11,710 nucleotides of DNA from contig DASXPA010000251.1 in NCBI GenBank assembly GCA_036493915.1, positions 1 through 11,710 on the forward strand, read 5' to 3'. The position numbers and the translations under genes were made by a program. This document shows positions 7,383 to 11,710 of this stretch, one piece after another. Position 1 is the stretch's first letter. Each line of letters begins with the position of its first letter. The stretch is from Palsa-1392 sp036493915 (GTDB lineage: Bacteria > Verrucomicrobiota > Verrucomicrobiia > Chthoniobacterales > UBA10450). The notes below the pieces were generated by a model, which was not told where the DNA came from, made no database searches, and saw only the letters and a program-made list of their open reading frames with translations.

Positions 7383-8342
7383 GCCGGCGGAGGGTTTCGC
7401 AAGTTGTTCCCAAAGCTTGCGCTCGGCATCGCTCACATGTTTTGGGATCGCGATTTGCGCCATGACATAAAGGTTGCCACGCCCCCCGCTCGCGCTCGGG
7501 AGGCCGCGATCGCGCAGGCGAAAACGCTGACCTCCCTGGGTGCCTGCCGGAATTTTCAGCCGGCGTTCGCCTTCCAGACTCGGGACGACCAACTCCGTCC
7601 CGAGGACCGCTTGCCAGGGCTGGAGCGTCGCCTCGTAAATAAGATCGTTTCCTTCCACCGAAAAATCGGGATGCCGCGCCAGGCGCACGCGCAGAAAAAG
7701 GTCGCCACTCTTCCCGCCGCCCGCACTCGCCTCGCCTTGGCCGGCGAGCCTGATTCGCTGACCCTCGTGGACGCCGCGCGGAATCTTTACCTGATAGGTT
7801 TCGGTTTTATCGGAACCGGCGCGCCGCAGCGAAACCTGCCGCTTCGAACCGTGCAGCGCTTCCTCCAACGTCACCATGATATCGGCCTCGACATCCTGCC
7901 CCCGCTCAGGCGTGGCGGTGCGCCGGCCGAAACCGCCACCGAAAGCCGACTGGCCGCGGCCGCCGCCGAAAAACGCCTCGAAGAAATCGCTAAAGCCGGT
8001 GCCGCCAAATTCGAACTCCACTCCGCCCCCGTTACCTCCGGCGTAACGACGAAAGCCGCCTCCTTCTCCGCCTCCCCAATCGGGCGGCGGCTGGAATCCC
8101 CCCGGCTGATTCCAATCCACGCCGAGCTGATCGTATTTCGCGCGCTTCTCGGGATCGCTCAGGACTTCGTAAGCCTCATTGAGTTGCTTGAACTTTTCCT
8201 CCGCCGCGGCCTTTTCCTTCGGCTTGGCCATGTCGGGATGGTGCACCCGGGCGAGCTTGCGAAAGGCGCTCTTGATCTCCGCCGCACTGGCGCTTTTGGC
8301 CACGCCTAACGTTTCGTAATAATCCCGGAATTGGACCGCCAT
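7374..8342 (-). CDS. type II J-domain co-chaperone, CbpA/DnaJ-like without zinc finger
   Basis: Hsp40 that stimulates the ATPase of DnaK and delivers clients; acts in the cytoplasm. 322 residues. J domain about 7-73 (YYETLGVAKSASAAEIK...) with the HPD signature at 35-37. A Gly/Phe-rich linker runs about 80-140 (GGGEGGGF, FFEAFFGGGRG). The two C-terminal beta-sandwich client-binding domains run about 150-310, with the usual HPDFSVEGNDL and QRFRLRDRGLP segments. There are no CxxCxGxG repeats, so it is type II (CbpA-like) and not a canonical DnaJ. Start ATG 8342 is preceded by two short inverted repeats and has no Shine-Dalgarno. The next gene in the same direction is rpiB. Confidence 0.92.
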   Translation of the reverse strand: MAVQFRDYYETLGVAKSASAAEIKSAFRKLARVHHPDMAKPKEKAAAEEKFKQLNEAYEVLSDPEKRAKYDQLGVDWNQPGGFQPPPDWGGGEGGGFRRYAGGNGGGVEFEFGGTGFSDFFEAFFGGGRGQSAFGGGFGRRTATPERGQDVEADIMVTLEEALHGSKRQVSLRRAGSDKTETYQVKIPRGVHEGQRIRLAGQGEASAGGGKSGDLFLRVRLARHPDFSVEGNDLIYEATLQPWQAVLGTELVVPSLEGERRLKIPAGTQGGQRFRLRDRGLPSASGGRGNLYVMAQIAIPKHVSDAERKLWEQLAKPSAGEP

Positions 8343-8347
8343 AAAGT

Positions 8348-8380
8348 GGAAATGAATTTCCGCGCAAGCTTCGATTGCGC
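8348..8380. promoter_or_regulatory. two short inverted repeats just upstream of the J-protein gene
   Basis: ggaaat-ga-atttcc (8348-8361) and gcgcaa-7 bases-ttgcgc (8362-8380) lie 6-38 bases before the ATG at 8342. They could be operator half-sites or leader RNA hairpins. They do not match the CIRCE heat-shock operator (TTAGCACTC-N9-GAGTGCTAA). Confidence 0.3.
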
Positions 8381-8408
8381 AACCTGAGTCCGTGAGAGCG
8401 AGGCGTAA

Positions 8409-8491
8409 TTAACGCCGAGAGCGAGGACGCGGAGGTTCTTGATTTTTTAGTCGCGACGATTTGTCATCGTCTCCGCGCTCTCGGCGGTTAA
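8409..8491. repeat. 83-bp imperfect palindrome in intergenic region, probable dispersed repeat
   Basis: Outer arms pair over about 20 bp: ttaac (8409-8413), gccgagag (8414-8421), cgcggag (8428-8434) against ctccgcg (8471-8477), ctctcggc (8478-8485), gttaa (8487-8491), with a 6-base bulge in one arm and a 1-base bulge in the other. A second small hairpin, gacgat-ttgtc-atcgtc (8455-8471), lies within, with a T-run at 8443-8448. The element fills much of the 158-base gap between the small Roadblock gene and the J-protein gene. The purine-rich arm resembles GAG/GCG-type repeat units that I recall being scattered in some environmental genomes. It could also terminate the mglA operon. Confidence 0.6.
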
Positions 8492-8500
8492 AGACTTTGC

Positions 8501-8971
8501 CTAACGATCCGCGAAGATCGTCGCGCCACTGATGTCGCCACTGTCGAAGCTGAATCCCACGGCCTCGGAGTGCTGCAGCGAGCGCAGCAGTTCGGCAACC
8601 GCCTGGGCCGCGGCGGAGGAATAAAACCGCACCAGGCCAACCGTCGTGCGACGGCCGAAAACGGTGATCATAATCGTGTCTTCGTCGACTGAGTTCATGA
8701 AAATGTGACTGCCATTCCCCTGGTGAAAGAGGGCGTTGAACTCCACCTCCCCGATCCTGCGCGCGAGCTCGCGGGTGGCCGCGAAGGAGCCGGCGGCGAG
8801 CGCCGCGATGATCGTCACATCCATTACGAAATGGTCGCCAAATTGCGAAATGACGTTGCCGCCGCGATCGATCACGACGGTCAGTTCCGCGTCCGCCTTT
8901 TTCAAAAAATCGCCAAGCAGGGCGTCGAGCTTTGCGACGTGCTCGATCGTGAGCGCGGGGATGGTGTTCAT
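8501..8971 (-). CDS. small Roadblock/LC7-domain protein, MglB-like partner of MglA
   Basis: 156 residues, close to the 159 of Myxococcus MglB. The fold pattern of Roadblock/LC7 is seen: an N-terminal helix (VAKLDALLGDFLKKA), strands ELTVVIDRGGNVISQFGD, a central helix rich in Ala (TIIAALAAGSFAATRELARRI), then NALFHQGNGSHIFMNSV and DTIMITVFGR strands, and the closing helix SSAAAQAVAELLRSL. MglB-type proteins act as GTPase-activating factors and polar markers for MglA; the role here is inferred from the fold and from mglA, which overlaps its start by 4 bases (ATGA), implying translational coupling. In Myxococcus mglB precedes mglA; here the order is reversed. The TAG stop lies inside a TCGTTAGGC word (8499-8507). 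Confidence 0.82.
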   Translation of the reverse strand: MNTIPALTIEHVAKLDALLGDFLKKADAELTVVIDRGGNVISQFGDHFVMDVTIIAALAAGSFAATRELARRIGEVEFNALFHQGNGSHIFMNSVDEDTIMITVFGRRTTVGLVRFYSSAAAQAVAELLRSLQHSEAVGFSFDSGDISGATIFADR

Positions 8972-9624
8972 AAGGAATTGGCCGGTTGCGGGACGACCTG
9001 CGGCGCAGGGGCGGCGTCGGCCGCGGTGCTGTCGCTTTGTTTGCTAAACTTTTGCAGCAACAACTGCGAAACCGCGTTGAGCGTGGCGAAGACATTCTGG
9101 CCCGTGCTCGAGACGACCTCAAAGCTCTGTACCCGTTTCTTGCGATTGTTGAGCAGGAACTCGAGGTAGTTGAGCGGCGCGATGTTCGTGAGGTCGCGTT
9201 TGTTGTACTGGAGAACGCAGGGGATTTCGTCGAGCGAGATGTTCTGCTGGGCGAGATTTTGTTCGAGGTTGCGGAAGCTCTCGACGTTTTCCTCCATTTT
9301 TTCCCATTGCGAATCGGCGACGAAGACGATGCCGTCGACGCTGCGCAAAACGAGCTGGCGGGTGGCGTTGTAAATCACCTGACCGGGGACAGTGTAGAGC
9401 TGAAACTTTGTCACGAAGCCTTTGATGACGACCGCGTTTAAAGGCAGAAAATCAAAGAACAAGGTGCGATCGGCGGCGGTGGCGAGCGAGACAAGATCGC
9501 CGCGGTTCCCCGGGCTGATGCGCTCGTGGATGTAAGCGAGGTTGGTGGTTTTGCCGCAAAGCGCGGGACCGTAGTAGACGATCTTGAATTGAATCTCGCG
9601 GCTGGCGTAGTTGATGATAGACAT
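8968..9624 (-). CDS. mglA: MglA-family small Ras-like GTPase
   Basis: Cytoplasmic GTPase that sets polarity and directs type IV pili or gliding motors in Myxococcus and Thermus. 218 residues: a GTPase core plus a C-terminal Ala/Pro/Gln-rich tail (from about residue 195) that is longer than usual for MglA. Seen: P-loop GPALCGKTT 19-27; switch II TVPGQ 78-82, with Val instead of the Asp of Ras, which is normal for MglA, and Gln82 at the same position as in Myxococcus MglA; NKRD 141-144 for guanine recognition. Start ATG 9624 (MSIINYASREIQFKIVYYGP) matches the family N-terminus. No Shine-Dalgarno: the upstream 23 bases are mostly three tandem GCCTAAC words. It sits between two Roadblock-domain genes, 23 bases after the first. 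Confidence 0.95.
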   Translation of the reverse strand: MSIINYASREIQFKIVYYGPALCGKTTNLAYIHERISPGNRGDLVSLATAADRTLFFDFLPLNAVVIKGFVTKFQLYTVPGQVIYNATRQLVLRSVDGIVFVADSQWEKMEENVESFRNLEQNLAQQNISLDEIPCVLQYNKRDLTNIAPLNYLEFLLNNRKKRVQSFEVVSSTGQNVFATLNAVSQLLLQKFSKQSDSTAADAAPAPQVVPQPANSL

Positions 9625-9631
9625 GGGAGTT

Positions 9632-9653
9632 CGTTAGGCGTTAGGCGTTAGGC
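9632..9653. repeat. triple tandem copy of the CGTTAGG word between two genes
   Basis: Three head-to-tail 7-base units CGTTAGG followed by C, giving three overlapping copies of CGTTAGGC. The array fills the 23-base gap between the long Roadblock gene and mglA. On the coding strand it begins with the stop codon of the long gene (GCC-TAA) and ends 7 bases before the mglA ATG, where a ribosome-binding site would be expected. Confidence 0.9.
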
Positions 9654-11710
9654 GGCGGGTTGGGCGTAAATCTGCGCAAGCTCCTGGGTAATGCTGCTCA
9701 GGCGTGCGCGCGTATCCGGGGCGATTTCATCCGCGGAATGGAGGGCGGCGAGACAGATGTTGTCGGAGATAAAAAAACTCACCGGGGCCTTCGCACAGAA
9801 AACCGTGATCGCCTGCATGCTGCCAAAATTCGCACCGCTGATCTGTTCACCAATGCGCTTTGTGATCTCCGGCGCCATCGCGCAAAGCGCGTCAGCTTGA
9901 TATTCGCCGGGAATGTTGCCTGCGAGACAGAGGCCATCCGAAAAAACCGCGGCGCAGGCGGAGACGCCCGGTAACTCGCTGGCGCGGGCGACGATCGACT
10001 TCGCGTCCGGCGGCGTTGTCTCCGTTGTAGCCGGAAGCGTTGAGCCCGGCGGGGGCGACGCTGTCGGTTTGGGCGCAGTCGTTTCGAGTTCGGCGGAAAT
10101 CTGTTCCTTTTCGTTAAGTGATTCGACGGTGGGAATGACTGCTTGGAAAGGGTCAGCGCCCCCGGCCGCACCGGCGTCGACCGCGCCTTTCACGATCGGA
10201 GCGGCGGACATCTGCAGGCGGGCAGCGTCTTCAGCGGCTGTTTGGCTGAACGGCGTTTCAAAAATATCGGCGACCTCAACTTCCTCCTGGTCGTCGCGGA
10301 GCTGCAAGCTTTCGTTAGGCAAATTCTGCAGCACTTCCGGCAATGGCAACGAGATGGGCACCCCGCCTTCGTCCAAAACGAAGCCGGCGCGGAATTCCTC
10401 CGGCATGGCGGCGTAAAATTGCGCAGGCGAAATCGCGATCCGGCCTAACGACAACTGCGGTTCGACAATCGCGAAAGGCAATTCGATTTGCGCCGATTCA
10501 GGAATGCTCTCGAGCGAGCCCGTAAATTGAAACGACGGGACCTCCCGCAGGATCGCGCGCAACGACAACTGGATGCGTGGCCCTTCGCTGGAAAAAATGA
10601 GCGGCGCGGTCTCCCCGTCGGGAGCGGATTGCAGGGGCAGCGGCGGCGGTGGACACAGGTCGCTCGCCGGCGGCGTGACTTTGACCGGAATTCGCGCCGA
10701 CGCTGGTGGCGCGAAAGGCGCTGGCAAAGGAATGGGAACGGGCGACCCACTTGAGGCTGGAACTCGCTCAGTGGCGGGCGCGCCCGTTCCGTTCGGAGAA
10801 ATTGTCGACTTGATCAGGCGGAAGCCTGACCGCTGGGGCGGCTCGCTCAGCGCGGCATCGGAGAGAGAAGATTCTGCTTGTGCGGGATCCGGCGCTGCCG
10901 GATTCGTGGGCGGCGAGCTTGCGGCCGCGGTTTGCGGCGGCATCGGAAGGCGGATGGGCGCGAGCGATGGAGCTTTCGCGGCGGGTATCTCGGCCCGGGT
11001 TGTCGCGGGCGGCGCGGCTGCGACGGGCGGGGGAAGTTTCACTATTGAAACTGGAGTAGGAGTTAGGGATGCCGGCGTTGTTGCGGCGGGAGCTGGCATT
11101 GCGACAGGCGCCGGAGTCGACGCCTCTTGAAGAGTTGGAGCGGCGGTCGGCAAACGGTTTTCGACTTCGGCGGAACGCTCCGGGACGACACCCGGCACGG
11201 TCGAAGGCAGCGGCGCCAATGGCGTGCCGAAGCGTTCGCTGTCTTCCAGTGTCACCTGCGAAAAGGGCGTCTCCATTTGCGGAAGAACCTCTTCACACAC
11301 CTGATCCGGGCGGACGTGCAACCTCGCAATTTGCTCCAGCACTCTGTCGAAAGGGAGCGTGATCTCACGCTCATCGCCAGCGCCGATCTCGCTCGTAAAA
11401 ATTGTCGGCGCCTGCTGATAAATCGCGCGCAGCGGCACCGCCGGGCGACCCCTCGCCAGGCCGCGTTCCAGTTCGGCCGCATTCAGGAGAACCCGATGCG
11501 CCGGATCGACCTCGGTCTGCTCGAGCAATTCCGCGGGAATCTGCGGAAGCAATTCGGTTAACGGCAACGCGACCGTGCGTTCCGCGGCCGGCGTGACCAG
11601 CGGCGTAAGCGATGGGGAGCTCGCCGTGGCCGCGGGCATTTCGCCGCCGAACGAAATCGTGCGCCGACCGGCCGGGGCCGGCGGGGGCATGAGCGGGGCA
11701 GCAAGCGTCG
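9648..11710 (-). CDS. long Pro/Ala-rich protein with LPL-type repeats and C-terminal Roadblock-like domain; 5' end likely beyond window
   Basis: At least 680 residues from the first Met (11690). The frame stays open to the window edge (residues TLAAPL before that Met) and no ribosome-binding site is seen, so the real start is probably outside. Numbering from Met 11690: three short repeat modules at about 39-100 and 110-154, a low-complexity Pro/Ala linker about 155-365, three more modules about 373-492, a second linker, then a globular C-terminal domain 565-680 (SIVARASELPGVSACAAVF, DGLCLAGNIPGEY, ICLAALHS). The C-terminal domain has the helix-strand pattern of Roadblock/LC7 and resembles a group of uncharacterised MglA-linked proteins. 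The modules share [IV]-x-L-[PS]-[LF]-x-x-[IVL]-L, and two end in ETPFSQ. No signal peptide or membrane segment is visible. Likely role, inferred from context: a scaffold or regulator for the MglA encoded 23 bases downstream. Confidence 0.8.
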   Translation of the reverse strand, partial: TLAAPLMPPPAPAGRRTISFGGEMPAATASSPSLTPLVTPAAERTVALPLTELLPQIPAELLEQTEVDPAHRVLLNAAELERGLARGRPAVPLRAIYQQAPTIFTSEIGAGDEREITLPFDRVLEQIARLHVRPDQVCEEVLPQMETPFSQVTLEDSERFGTPLAPLPSTVPGVVPERSAEVENRLPTAAPTLQEASTPAPVAMPAPAATTPASLTPTPVSIVKLPPPVAAAPPATTRAEIPAAKAPSLAPIRLPMPPQTAAASSPPTNPAAPDPAQAESSLSDAALSEPPQRSGFRLIKSTISPNGTGAPATERVPASSGSPVPIPLPAPFAPPASARIPVKVTPPASDLCPPPPLPLQSAPDGETAPLIFSSEGPRIQLSLRAILREVPSFQFTGSLESIPESAQIELPFAIVEPQLSLGRIAISPAQFYAAMPEEFRAGFVLDEGGVPISLPLPEVLQNLPNESLQLRDDQEEVEVADIFETPFSQTAAEDAARLQMSAAPIVKGAVDAGAAGGADPFQAVIPTVESLNEKEQISAELETTAPKPTASPPPGSTLPATTETTPPDAKSIVARASELPGVSACAAVFSDGLCLAGNIPGEYQADALCAMAPEITKRIGEQISGANFGSMQAITVFCAKAPVSFFISDNICLAALHSADEIAPDTRARLSSITQELAQIYAQPAA

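Larger units (their letters stand above)
375..10450. repeat. dispersed short word family TCGTTAGGC, about one site per 0.9 kb
   Basis: Exact CGTTAGGC on the plus strand begins at 884, 2291, 3255, 3684, 5086, 9632, 9639, 9646 and 10313; the complement GCCTAACG begins at 1386, 5390, 7008, 8304, 8499 and 10443. The preceding base in word orientation is T at 11 of these 13 sites (counting the tandem as one). One-base variants are at 375, 1260 and 1977 (GCCTAGCG), 2711 (TGTTAGGC), 3297 (ACCTAACG) and 7251 (TCCTAACG). The coordinates of this entry give only the outer limits of the set. Confidence 0.85.

Noticed and set aside
7302..8309. 335-codon plus-strand frame antisense to the J-protein gene
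   Set aside because: No domain pattern; the minus strand carries a clear J-domain protein over its whole length.
7374..8342. Canonical DnaJ (type I) for the J-protein
   Set aside because: The four CxxCxGxG zinc repeats are absent, so it is a CbpA-like type II protein.
8409..9122. 237-codon minus-strand frame covering the small Roadblock gene
   Set aside because: Out-of-frame Arg-rich translation over two confirmed genes and the palindrome.
10814..10903. Two small perfect hairpins in the long gene (tcaggc-ggaa-gcctga at 10814 and atccggc-gct-gccggat at 10887)
   Set aside because: They lie in a low-complexity GC-rich linker region where short inverted repeats arise readily, and there is no sign of function.
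1..11710. Frequent GATCG and several GCGATCGC palindromes, like the cyanobacterial HIP1 word
   Set aside because: I see only about three GCGATCGC copies, and GATC-rich codons (Asp, Ile, Arg) explain most GATCG. The gene content is not cyanobacterial.

Overview
The window is GC-rich, gene-dense bacterial chromosome with ten protein-coding genes and no RNA gene, CRISPR array, transposase or phage gene that I can recognise. The gene set (PilB and PilC type IV pilus parts, an MglA-type GTPase with Roadblock/LC7 partners, an Lhr-core helicase, and RpiB with a catalytic-Glu motif) and the near absence of Shine-Dalgarno sequences fit a free-living Gram-negative, perhaps a soil Verrucomicrobiota or Acidobacteriota member. 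That placement is inference from style and content, not proof.

Layout. Positions 1-1683 (+) hold the pilB ATPase, cut by the left edge. 1688-1930 (-) is a small two-helix membrane protein, tail to tail with pilB. 2056-4665 (+) is an Lhr-core DNA helicase, overlapping by 11 nt a SAM-dependent methyltransferase (4655-5395, +). A hairpin at 5471-5512 separates this pair from pilC (5530-6756, -), which has a good sigma-54 promoter candidate at 6783-6800. Further right, all on the minus strand, lie rpiB (6903-7328), a CbpA-like J-protein (7374-8342), an 83-bp imperfect palindrome (8409-8491), a small Roadblock protein (8501-8971), mglA (8968-9624) and a long proline/alanine-rich protein with a C-terminal Roadblock-like domain (9648 to the right edge).

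How they fit together. PilB and PilC are the extension motor and inner-membrane platform of a type IV pilus. MglA GTPases and Roadblock/LC7 proteins control where such machines assemble in gliding and twitching bacteria. The right-hand operon (long Roadblock protein, mglA, small Roadblock protein) therefore looks like a polarity or regulation module for the pilus. Lhr and the methyltransferase, RpiB and the J-protein are housekeeping or repair genes interspersed among them.

The most unusual feature is a short word, TCGTTAGGC (or its complement GCCTAACGA), present as exact 9-mers at 11 sites. Chance predicts about 0.1. Two more sites keep the 8-mer CGTTAGGC, six carry one-base variants, and one site is a triple tandem array between the long Roadblock gene and mglA. 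Copies occur in several reading frames, in both orientations, and three supply stop codons. Density and length resemble the DNA-uptake words of Haemophilus and Neisseria, and pilus genes are in the same window, but function is untested.
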